A stretch of DNA of 24,441 bases, taken from positions 1 through 24,441 of the forward strand of contig DSAR01000555.1 of the NCBI GenBank assembly GCA_011046405.1, given 5' to 3'. Below are positions 15,854 to 23,831 of the stretch, piece after piece. The notes under the pieces were generated by a model that was not told the origin of the DNA, made no database searches, and saw only the letters and a program-made list of their open reading frames with translations. The position numbers and the translations under genes are program-made. Each line of letters begins with the position of its first letter. Positions within the stretch are counted from its first letter, which is position 1. The stretch comes from Chloroflexota bacterium (GTDB taxonomy: Bacteria; Chloroflexota; Anaerolineae; B4-G1).

Positions 15854-16479
15854 CCCATATCGTGCTCGTGCGTCATGGCCAGACCGTGTGGAACAAGGAA
15901 GCGCGCTTTCGAGGACAGACTGACGTCCCGTTGGACGATTTCGGCCTGCGGCAGGCGGAGGCCACCGGTGGCTACGTCGCCTCCCGCTGGCCCGTCTCCG
16001 CTGTCTACGCCAGCCCTCTACGCCGCACCATGCAGACGGCCGCGGCTATCGCGACGGCGCAAGGGTTGGTGCCCCAGCCCTTCGATGGCCTGCTCGACGT
16101 CAATTTCGGCCGGTGGCAGGGCGAGTTGAGCGCGCAGGTCGCCCGGCGCTACCCGGAGGATTTCCAGCGGTGGCTGGACGCGCCTCACACGGTCCATTTC
16201 CCGGATGGAGAAACGCTGGACGACGTGAAAGCGCGCGTGACGGCCGGGCTGGACGAGATCGTCGCCCGCCACCCCGACGAAACCGTCGCCCTGGTATCTC
16301 ACACCGTGGCCAACCGGGTGCTGCTCCTGGCGGTCATTGGCCTGGGCAACGAGCATTTCTGGCGCCTGGGACAGGAGACATGCGCGGTGAACGTGTTCGA
16401 CGTATTGGACGATGGAGGCACCGTCATCCAATTGCTCAACGATACCAGTCATCTGCTGAGCCTGAGTCGAGAGAAATAA
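15850..16479 (+). CDS. Histidine phosphatase (phosphoglycerate mutase-like)
   Basis: A 209-residue histidine phosphatase. The phospho-His motif LVRHGQTVWNKEARFRGQTD (about residues 5-24), YASPLRRTMQTA, GRWQGE and the second His in LVSHTVANRVLL are all present. It belongs to the cofactor-independent-of-BPG-specificity broad group that includes CobC, GpmB and phosphoserine phosphatases; substrate is not predictable. The ATG at 15850 overlaps the preceding stop (ATGA), with AAGGAGA upstream, so it is translationally coupled to the nucleoside-hydrolase-like gene. The larger frame opening before it overlaps that gene and is not used. Confidence 0.88.
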   Translation: MTHIVLVRHGQTVWNKEARFRGQTDVPLDDFGLRQAEATGGYVASRWPVSAVYASPLRRTMQTAAAIATAQGLVPQPFDGLLDVNFGRWQGELSAQVARRYPEDFQRWLDAPHTVHFPDGETLDDVKARVTAGLDEIVARHPDETVALVSHTVANRVLLLAVIGLGNEHFWRLGQETCAVNVFDVLDDGGTVIQLLNDTSHLLSLSREK

Positions 16480-16501
16480 AAAGGAGTAAAGAGGAGTAAA
16501 G

Positions 16502-17026
16502 ATGAGCGATCGCGACGTACTGCTTCAACTTTCCAAAGAACAACTGATCGACCTGCTGGAGGACGCGGCCAAGAACTGGCTGGCCCACGATGGCCTGTGG
16601 TTCCTGGCGGCCGAGGAAAAGTTCGACATGGAGACGGCCATCGAGCTCGACCGGCGGGCCTGGGAGCAGTTCACCGTCATTGAGGCCAAGCGCATCATGC
16701 GCCGGTTGGGGCTCGAGCCGGGCGGCGGCATCCCGGCGCTGAAGCAAGCGCTCCAGTTTCGCCTCTACGCTCGCATCAACGAGCAGGAGATCGTCGACGT
16801 GGACGAGCGCACCTTCATCTTCCGGATGAACAAGTGCCGCGTGCAGACCGCCCGCCAGCGCAAAGGCCTGCCCGATTTTCCCTGCAAACCGGTGGGGTTG
16901 GTGGAATACGCCAATTTCGCCACCACCATCGACCCCCGCTTCCGTACCTGCTGCATCGCTTGTCCCCCCGATCCCCATCCCGACGATTACTGGTGTGCCT
17001 GGGAGTTCACGTTGGAGGAGAAATAA
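16502..17026 (+). CDS. Cys-rich DUF6125-like protein
   Basis: A 174-residue soluble protein that looks related to DUF6125 or to the L-2-amino-thiazoline-4-carboxylate hydrolase-like group; the assignment is from memory of the pattern and is tentative. The N-terminal half is helical (KNWLAHDGLWFLAAEEKFDM). The C-terminal half has Cys at NKCRV, FPCKP, TCCIACPP and YWCAWEF, which suggests a metal- or cofactor-binding site. It starts 22 nt after the phosphatase gene and is last in the run, ahead of a hairpin terminator. GAGG lies before the ATG. Confidence 0.6.
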   Translation: MSDRDVLLQLSKEQLIDLLEDAAKNWLAHDGLWFLAAEEKFDMETAIELDRRAWEQFTVIEAKRIMRRLGLEPGGGIPALKQALQFRLYARINEQEIVDVDERTFIFRMNKCRVQTARQRKGLPDFPCKPVGLVEYANFATTIDPRFRTCCIACPPDPHPDDYWCAWEFTLEEK

Positions 17027-17031
17027 GAAAA

Positions 17032-17054
17032 GGACCGGCGGGTATCGCCGGTCC
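17032..17054. terminator. Bidirectional hairpin terminator
   Basis: Arms GGACCGGCG (17032-17040) and CGCCGGTCC (17046-17054) with loop GGTAT. On the minus strand it is followed by TTTTCTTATTTC, and on the plus strand by TCTTCTCGTCT. It lies between the convergent runs ending at 17026 (+) and 17198 (-) and can serve both. Confidence 0.8.
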
Positions 17055-17090
17055 TCTTCTCGTCTCCATGCACTACCTGGTGCGGGGAAA

Positions 17091-17187
17091 GAAAACGGGT
17101 TTTTTTATCGTCTGAACCAAGCAGATCGCCATTTATAGGGTATTTTTGGACATCAAAATTGCCTTGGTGAGTGAAAAACCCGGTTTC
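17091..17187. repeat. Inverted-repeat element downstream of hppA
   Basis: GAAAACGGGTTTTT (17091-17104) and AAAAACCCGGTTTC (17174-17187) are inverted copies with one mismatch, 97 bp end to end, with AT-rich DNA between. The form suggests another small non-coding dispersed element in the gap between convergent genes. It could also act as a terminator for the minus-strand hppA. Confidence 0.55.
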
Positions 17188-17197
17188 TGACTTGCGA

Positions 17198-19252
<2,055 letters not shown>

Positions 19253-19428
19253 AGTTATCTCCTTCGTCCATAGACTTTATGGACATTTAACGATCCAGAC
19301 TTCGGAAGTCTCGAAAGTGCCTTGCCAGGCAACTCCAAGGAGGGCTTCAGTGATGTTTTTCCGACTAAATATCTGACGAAGACTTCCGAAGTCTCAAACG
19401 CCTATAATGTCTAATAACGACGTCTTGC
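19253..19428. repeat. Intergenic palindromes upstream of hppA
   Basis: Two 16-bp palindromes AGACTTCGGAAGTCTC (19297-19312) and AGACTTCCGAAGTCTC (19380-19395) lie 83 bp apart. A hairpin GTCCATA-gactt-TATGGAC is at about 19266-19284, just before the hppA ribosome site. They may be regulatory or a dispersed element with inverted ends. No clear minus-strand promoter for hppA was found here. Confidence 0.6.
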
Positions 19429-20193
19429 TTACATATTCGCCGAACGCCACCACCGGTAATGCTCGGCGCGCAGCGTCTCTTGCGCGGGCATGGGGAAGTA
19501 CACGAGCTCCTCCCGGTTCCCCACGAACAGACCGCTCTTGATCGTGCGGTAGGGGAACGACGCCGGCTGTACCCGGTTGACCATCTTGGTGTGCACGAGC
19601 TTGGTCCGCAGATCGACCAGGCATTGGCGCAAATGACCAATGTTCGAATAGGGCAGGTCCCCCACAGCGCCCCGCTCCGGATCATTGGCCAGCTCATCCA
19701 GGCGCAATTCCACGAAACAGATCGCCGGCAGAGAGAGCAAGGTAGTTGGGTTCTTGACGATCAAATCGTGAAACCCTACCGGCCCCAGCGAACTGACCAC
19801 CAGGGGATGGACCGGCGCGATCTCCTGGTACAGGTGCAGACTGTCGGTATCCTGGGGGCAGGTGTCACAGGCCTCCAGCCCCAGCACCCGCCCATCCTGG
19901 GTCGCCAGGTACAGTTTCTGGATCGTGTCCAGGGAGACGTGCTCCAATACGCGATAGACGGAGATGTAGATCGAGGCCTTGGGGCTGCCATCCTCGTGGG
20001 GCACACAGCGCCTGATCCCCTCCTCGATATCGAAATACGGGTGCCGGAAATCGGGCGCGATCTCACAGAAGACAGCCTGCCCCCGCGCTTTCTTCGAACT
20101 CCCGACGGCATAGTACACGCCAAACTCCTTCGGCGTCAGCATCGAAGCGATCAAGGCTTCCGGCATCATGGATAAATACAGATGGACGTCCAT
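19429..20193 (-). CDS. Conserved-looking protein of unknown function
   Basis: I do not recognise a family. It is a 254-residue soluble protein with no signal peptide or membrane segment. The N-terminus is MDVHLYLSMMPEALIASMLT, and the body mixes alpha/beta content, with SSKKARGQAVFCEIAP, EACDTCPQDTDSL (a CxxC) and a C-terminal FPYRTIKSGLFVGNREELVYFP. The ATG at 20193 was chosen for its AAGGAGG site; the frame opens 9 codons earlier. It has its own sigma70-like promoter (20308-20337). It lies 176 bp upstream of hppA on the same strand, but the palindromes between make joint transcription uncertain. Confidence 0.7.
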   Translation of the reverse strand: MDVHLYLSMMPEALIASMLTPKEFGVYYAVGSSKKARGQAVFCEIAPDFRHPYFDIEEGIRRCVPHEDGSPKASIYISVYRVLEHVSLDTIQKLYLATQDGRVLGLEACDTCPQDTDSLHLYQEIAPVHPLVVSSLGPVGFHDLIVKNPTTLLSLPAICFVELRLDELANDPERGAVGDLPYSNIGHLRQCLVDLRTKLVHTKMVNRVQPASFPYRTIKSGLFVGNREELVYFPMPAQETLRAEHYRWWRSANM

Positions 20194-20307
20194 CAGCTTC
20201 CTCCTTTTTCCAGCGTGCAATCCCGATCAAATTGTGCGGGTGTGTTTCATTTCAGTTTCAGTGAGAGGCTAAAACCTTGCAAAGGTCAGCATTTGAAGTA
20301 CATCCAA

Positions 20308-20337
20308 ATTATACCCGATAACTTGATTGACTGACAA
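20308..20337 (-). promoter_or_regulatory. Sigma70-type promoter for the unknown gene at 19429-20193
   Basis: Read on the minus strand: TTGTCA (20337-20332), an 18-bp spacer, then TATAAT (20313-20308). Transcription would start near 20301, giving a leader of about 107 nt. No other feature is seen in 20194-20307. Confidence 0.65.
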
Positions 20338-20480
20338 ATCTGTTGGGAACCGGGAAAACGAGGTAAATCCAAGAGGGCTTAGACGCACGACGGTGGCTTC
20401 TGCTTGTTGGCCATGGGGACAAGTGGCGCTTTGCAGTTGTCTGTCCATCATTGGAACATTCATCATTACCCGAGCCCAGC

Positions 20481-20509
20481 TTGACAACTTCCCTACTCTT
20501 CCGTATCAT
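20481..20509 (+). promoter_or_regulatory. Sigma70-type promoter directly before the cca fusion gene
   Basis: TTGACA (20481-20486), a 17-bp spacer, then TATCAT (20504-20509). The expected start point falls at about 20515-20518, only a few bases before the ATG at 20519, so the message would be leaderless or nearly so. Confidence 0.7.
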
Positions 20510-20518
20510 ACACTTACT

Positions 20519-22261
20519 ATGAAAGACAAACCGTCGTGGAACAAACTGGCGCCCTACGCTGGCCGGTGGGTAGCCTTGATCGGCGACCAGGTGGCTGGCG
20601 TGGGGTGGACAGCTGCCGAGGCCCGGCGGGCCGCCAAGCGCAACCGTCCCAAAGAGTGGGCCGCCGCTGTCATATTCGTCCCCGCCGTGAAGGTGGATAG
20701 CGATGAAAACGAAAACGAGGGTGGAGAAGCGAAATTGAAGACATTGAGAACATCGGAAAGGAAGATCACGTTACCTGAATGGCCCTGGCAGATGGTGCGC
20801 CGGTTGGCCCGATCACGCCAAACCCACGTCTGGCTCGTCGGCGGCGCTGTACGCGACGCGCTGCTGGAACGTCCCCTGCACGACTGGGATTTCGCCGTGG
20901 ATCGAGGGGCGCTCAAGTTGGCCCGTGCCGTGGCCGACGCGTTCGGCGGCGCCTACTACTCCCTGGACGTCGAGCGGGGCACGGGGCGCGTCGTGCTGAG
21001 GACCGACGCCGGGACCCAGCTGGACCTCGATTTCGCCCGTCTGCGCGGCGATGACCTGGACGCCGACCTGACGACGCGGGATTTCACCATCAATGCCCTG
21101 GCCCTCGACGCCGCCGGCGCCCTGCTCGACCCGACCGGCGGGCTCGACGACCTGGCGGCCCGGCGCATCCGGGCGACGAGCGAGGGGGTGTTCCGGGCCG
21201 ACCCGGTGCGGATGTTGCGCGCAGTGCGGATGGCGGCGGAACTGGGTTTCCAGATCGAGCCTCAGACCGCGTCGTGGATCCGGCGGGACGTGGTGTACAT
21301 CTCCGAGCCCTCGGCCGAGCGTGTGCGCGACGAGTTGGTCAAACTCTTAGCTCTCCCCGGCGCCGTTGAAGCGCTCCAACGGCTGGACGCCTTTGGCCTC
21401 CTGCAGCCCATCTTGCCGGAGTTGGATGTACTCAAGGGAGTCACCCAATCTCCACCTCACCGCTTCGACGTGTGGCAGCACAGCCTGCTGGTCTTGGACA
21501 CGCTGGAGACTGTCGTCGCCACCATCACCGAGGACGAAAGTCCCACGCCATCCAGTATAGCTGGCGTGCCGACTGCCGCCTGGAGCGACCTGGCGCGGGC
21601 GCTGAAGCGGTTCGCCAGCGACGTGGACCAACACCTGGCGATCGATGTCAGCGGCGGGCGGGACCGGGCGCTCGTGCTCAAACTGGCGGCGCTTCTGCAC
21701 GACGTGGGCAAGCGCGAGACCTGGTCGCAGGACGAGCGGGACGGGCGCATCCACTTCTACAACCACGAGCCGGTGGGCGCCGAGATCGCGGCCCGACGGC
21801 TGCAGGCGTTGCGCTTCAGCAGCGACGAGATCGCTCGCGTGCGCGTGATGATCGGCCAACACCTGCGCCCCGCCCATCTGGCCCGCGCCGAGCGGCTCAC
21901 CCGTCGCGCCGTATACCGCTATTTCCGGGCCACCGGCTGTGCCGGCGTGGACGTCGTCCTTCTCAGCCTGGCCGATCATCTCTCCACCTATGGGCCCAAC
22001 CTGCAAGACCGGCGCTGGATGCGACGGCTATCGGTCGCCGAGCAACTGCTGACCCATTGTTTCGAACGCTACCACGAAACCATCGAACCACCCCCCTGGC
22101 TCACCGGTCACGACTTGATGGACACGTTTGCGCTCTCCCCCGGCCCCCAGATCGGGCGTCTCCTGGAAACGATCCGCGAAGCCCAAGCTGCTGGAGAGTT
22201 GCAAGACCGAGAGAGCGCTCTCGCCTTTGCCCGGCGGTTACTTGACAAATCCGCCGATTAG
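20519..22261 (+). CDS. cca: CCA tRNA nucleotidyltransferase with N-terminal DUF5678-like domain and HD domain
   Basis: A 580-residue protein. Residues 1-62 (WNKLAPYAGRWVALIGDQ, then AVIFVPA) resemble the small DUF5678 domain. An acidic linker (about 60-80) leads to the class II nucleotidyltransferase head: WLVGGAVRDALLERPLHDWD with catalytic DxD in HDWDFAV, TRDFTINALAL, the DPTGGLDDLAARRIRA block and DPVRMLRAVRMAAELGF. The HD domain follows, with HSLLVLDTLE and LLHDVGK. The enzyme adds or repairs CCA at tRNA 3' ends. The ATG at 20519 lies directly behind a consensus promoter with no room for a Shine-Dalgarno. The frame opens at 20327, but that would put the start upstream of the promoter. A tRNA gene lacking CCA follows 20 bp later. 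Confidence 0.9.
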   Translation: MKDKPSWNKLAPYAGRWVALIGDQVAGVGWTAAEARRAAKRNRPKEWAAAVIFVPAVKVDSDENENEGGEAKLKTLRTSERKITLPEWPWQMVRRLARSRQTHVWLVGGAVRDALLERPLHDWDFAVDRGALKLARAVADAFGGAYYSLDVERGTGRVVLRTDAGTQLDLDFARLRGDDLDADLTTRDFTINALALDAAGALLDPTGGLDDLAARRIRATSEGVFRADPVRMLRAVRMAAELGFQIEPQTASWIRRDVVYISEPSAERVRDELVKLLALPGAVEALQRLDAFGLLQPILPELDVLKGVTQSPPHRFDVWQHSLLVLDTLETVVATITEDESPTPSSIAGVPTAAWSDLARALKRFASDVDQHLAIDVSGGRDRALVLKLAALLHDVGKRETWSQDERDGRIHFYNHEPVGAEIAARRLQALRFSSDEIARVRVMIGQHLRPAHLARAERLTRRAVYRYFRATGCAGVDVVLLSLADHLSTYGPNLQDRRWMRRLSVAEQLLTHCFERYHETIEPPPWLTGHDLMDTFALSPGPQIGRLLETIREAQAAGELQDRESALAFARRLLDKSAD

Positions 22262-22269
22262 GATAAAAT
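22242..22269 (+). promoter_or_regulatory. Promoter of tRNA-Phe overlapping the cca stop
   Basis: TTGACA (22242-22247), a 16-bp spacer, then TAAAAT (22264-22269), 12 bp before the tRNA 5' end. The -35 box and spacer overlap the last codons of cca. Confidence 0.6.
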
Positions 22270-22281
22270 TGCGCTTGACGT

Positions 22282-22355
22282 GCCGAGATAGCTCAGCCTG
22301 GTAGAGCACCTGACTGAAAATCAGGGAGTCGACAGTTCAAATCTGTCTCTCGGCA
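22282..22355 (+). tRNA. tRNA-Phe (GAA)
   Basis: A complete 74-nt cloverleaf. The acceptor is GCCGAGA/TCTCGGC with discriminator A, the D stem GCTC/GAGC, the anticodon stem CCTGA/TCAGG with loop CTGAAAA (anticodon GAA), and the T stem GACAG/CTGTC with loop TTCAAAT. The 3' CCA is not encoded (TCT follows), so it depends on the CCA-adding enzyme encoded just upstream. Confidence 0.96.
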
Positions 22356-22383
22356 TCTTGAGGCAAAATAGAGAATGAAGGAG

Positions 22384-22415
22384 AACCCCGTGGACCATTT
22401 AGCCAAGGGGTTTTT
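22384..22415 (+). terminator. Terminator after tRNA-Phe
   Basis: AACCCCGTGG (22384-22393) pairs with CCAAGGGGTT (22403-22412), with one mismatch, followed by a T-run to 22415. It ends the tRNA transcript. The HTH gene begins 23 bp later without a visible promoter of its own, so readthrough may feed it. Confidence 0.75.
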
Positions 22416-22437
22416 CTGGAATTAGACCAGAGGTTTT

Positions 22438-22887
22438 ATGACTTCAGGTGCAGAACTCCTAACTTATATCCCTCTCTCCGAAGCCGCTGAACGCTATCGG
22501 CTCAGTGCTGGTGCTTTGAGTCGCGCCGTTGAACACGGTACGATTAAGGCTGTGAAGATCAATGGAGATGTCGCAGTGGCTGAGGAGGATTTGAGAGAAA
22601 TTGTGGATGTACGAGAGGCCGTTCAAGTGGATGAGAGTTTACAAGGGAAACCTATCCGGGTCACGGAAGCCGCAGAGAAATACGAGGTTAATCAGGTAAC
22701 CTTGGGCCGGTGGGCTGACTCTGGTTACATTCATATTATGAAACGAGAGCCCAAACTTTTGTTGCTGGATGAGGCGGATGTTAAACGCGCTGTAGAAATC
22801 TTCAGACAGGGACTTCAGGAGTCGGGTTCATCTATTCAAGCTGGGTGGGTTCTGAAACGCGCTATGCAGAAATTGAAAATTCAGTAA
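22438..22887 (+). CDS. Protein with two excisionase/MerR-like HTH domains
   Basis: A 149-residue protein made of two similar units. Unit 1 (about 9-55) is YIPLSEAAERYRLSAGALSR followed by HGTIKAVKING and AVAEEDL. Unit 2 (about 71-120) is IRVTEAAEKYEVNQVTLGRW followed by SGYIHIMKREPKLLLLDEADV. Each has the helix-turn-helix-wing pattern of excisionase-like DNA-binding domains (DUF/HTH_17 type). A helical tail follows (GWVLKRAMQKLKIQ). It may be a regulator or directionality factor. Base composition is visibly more AT-rich than in upstream genes, in keeping with acquired DNA next to a tRNA gene. A weak AGAGG lies before the ATG. It is followed by a strong terminator. Confidence 0.72.
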   Translation: MTSGAELLTYIPLSEAAERYRLSAGALSRAVEHGTIKAVKINGDVAVAEEDLREIVDVREAVQVDESLQGKPIRVTEAAEKYEVNQVTLGRWADSGYIHIMKREPKLLLLDEADVKRAVEIFRQGLQESGSSIQAGWVLKRAMQKLKIQ

Positions 22888-22915
22888 TTCATAGACACAA
22901 AATAGATTAGAGATG

Positions 22916-22942
22916 GAGCAGGCTGTTGCCTGCTCTTTTTTT
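22916..22942 (+). terminator. Strong intrinsic terminator after the HTH gene
   Basis: GAGCAGGC (22916-22923), loop TGTT, GCCTGCTC (22928-22935), then seven T (22936-22942). This is a textbook Rho-independent terminator. Confidence 0.92.
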
Positions 22943-22963
22943 CTCTTTTGTATACCAACTCTG

Positions 22964-22992
22964 TTGACATTCTGTATGAATTGTGCTATAAT
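22964..22992 (+). promoter_or_regulatory. Perfect consensus sigma70 promoter without a long gene
   Basis: TTGACA (22964-22969), a 17-bp spacer, TATAAT (22987-22992): a full match to consensus. It reads away from the HTH gene into the region with the inverted repeat. The transcript would start near 23000. Confidence 0.8.
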
Positions 22993-23047
22993 ATCCCCAG
23001 TATTTGAAAAAACACCGAAAAACCAGCGAAGCAAATCCCAAGAAGTT

Positions 23048-23359
23048 GCCTGTCCTGGCCGAAAACCCCGTCCGTCCCACGCCTGAGCCCAATGCTCCCA
23101 CTTTGGTAGAACGGTGACCTGCCCATCCTAATCCGCGAGGTAACCGATGACCTTCATCTGTCAAAGTGTACATTCTCTCCGCCAGGCTGTCAAGCAACGC
23201 TTGCGACAGGAAAAAACAGAGTTGACAGTCCAAGGCCAGATCATTGGGGTGACCGTGTCGACAGGTGTTAGAGCACGCTGGGGAGCATAGGGAAGGACCG
23301 GTGGTTTTGCTTCGTTGCGGCCGGGGGTGGGATGGACGAGGTTTTCGACCAGGACAGGC
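23048..23359. repeat. 36-bp inverted repeat pair around a small ORF
   Basis: The copy at 23048-23083 (begins GCCTGTCCTGGCCGAAAACC) and the copy at 23324-23359 (ends ACCAGGACAGGC) are inverted and match at 32 of 36 positions. A second shorter match, ATGCTCCC (about 23092-23099) against GGGGAGCAT inside the right copy, suggests the repeated unit is longer with an indel. Confidence 0.75.
23147..23290 (+). CDS. Possible small protein, 47 residues
   Basis: No family is recognised. The ORF starts MTFICQSVHSLRQAVKQRL and ends VSTGVRARWGA, with a helix-like basic first half and a beta-like second half (ELTVQGQIIGVTV). A weak GAGG lies 8-10 nt before the ATG. It lies about 150 nt downstream of the perfect promoter and between the inverted repeat copies. 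Short ORFs of this size arise by chance, so this is tentative. Confidence 0.3.
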   Translation: MTFICQSVHSLRQAVKQRLRQEKTELTVQGQIIGVTVSTGVRARWGA

Positions 23360-23693
23360 GGCGGGAAGGATGCTGTTCGCAGAGGTGTGAGCGCTCGTCT
23401 ACATTTTACATTGAGACATCGTGTATGCCTGCGACCGGGCAACGAGGGTGATTTAAGCCGGATTTATTCGGCTGCTGCTGCGGTTGCAGGCGTCTTTATG
23501 CCTGCTTGCCTGGCGATCGTGAAAATGATGTGTTTTTTTGTGTTGCACCTTTCCACTCATCCACTGAGACGGGAGGCTTCTCTGTCTGCTCTCTTTGGGT
23601 ATAATATCCCTCCAATCTCCCGATGGTGGATGAATTCCCCCAAGTTCGTTTGCCTCAAATTCCAAATAGGGTACAATCAGAGTCGACGGCTTA

Positions 23694-23761
23694 GTTCAAC
23701 CAAGCTTTTCGCAGCAAAGCCATTATGTGGCGGCTGATGGGTAACCCTGCCCAGGTTGACT
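23694..23761 (+). repeat. attC-like palindrome (candidate integron recombination site)
   Basis: The 68-bp segment begins GTTCAAC (fits RYYYAAC) and ends GTTGACT (one off GTTRRRY). Inside, CAGC-aaa-GCC (23712-23721), loop ATTATGT, and GGC-g-GCTG (23729-23736) can pair with unpaired bases on one side, as in attC bottom-strand hairpins. It lies 70 bp from the 3' end of the integrase remnant. The arms are not well paired throughout, so it is only a candidate. Confidence 0.35.
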
Positions 23762-23831
23762 CGCATCCCAGGTTTTTGGGTGTGCCAAGGGCTTGTCGCT
23801 TACACCGCGCCACATTAATCCTTATCTTAGA

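Larger units (their letters stand above)
22943..23826. other. Accessory region with no long gene, next to integron integrase
   Basis: About 880 bp hold no convincing long gene. Listed separately are a perfect promoter, an inverted repeat pair, a possible 47-codon ORF and an attC-like palindrome. Also visible are a small hairpin GCAGGC-gtctttat-GCCTGC near 23487-23506 and an isolated TATAAT near 23599-23604. Composition is mixed and the stretch resembles decayed cassette or island DNA. Confidence 0.5.

Noticed and set aside
20327..20518. 64-codon N-terminal extension of the cca fusion
   Set aside because: It lies upstream of and across the TTGACA/TATCAT promoter, and the sequence has no domain character.
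23048..23359. CRISPR array or retron as an explanation of the repeats
   Set aside because: There are only two inverted copies and no direct repeats with regular spacers, and no cas genes or reverse transcriptase are in the window.
23048..23359. RNase P RNA, tmRNA or 6S RNA behind the perfect promoter
   Set aside because: I looked for the familiar conserved boxes of RNase P RNA and tmRNA and did not find them. A 6S-like fold cannot be judged by eye, so no name is given.
22907..23442. Minus-strand open frames of 93 and 108 codons opposite the small ORF
   Set aside because: They run through the terminator, the promoter and the inverted repeat, and show no recognisable pattern. They look like chance frames.
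23315..23737. 140-codon plus-strand open frame running from the inverted repeat into the attC-like site
   Set aside because: It opens with a TTG lacking a ribosome site, the first third is Arg/Gly-rich translation of the repeat, and composition is unlike a real protein. A cassette ORF cannot be excluded but is not supported.
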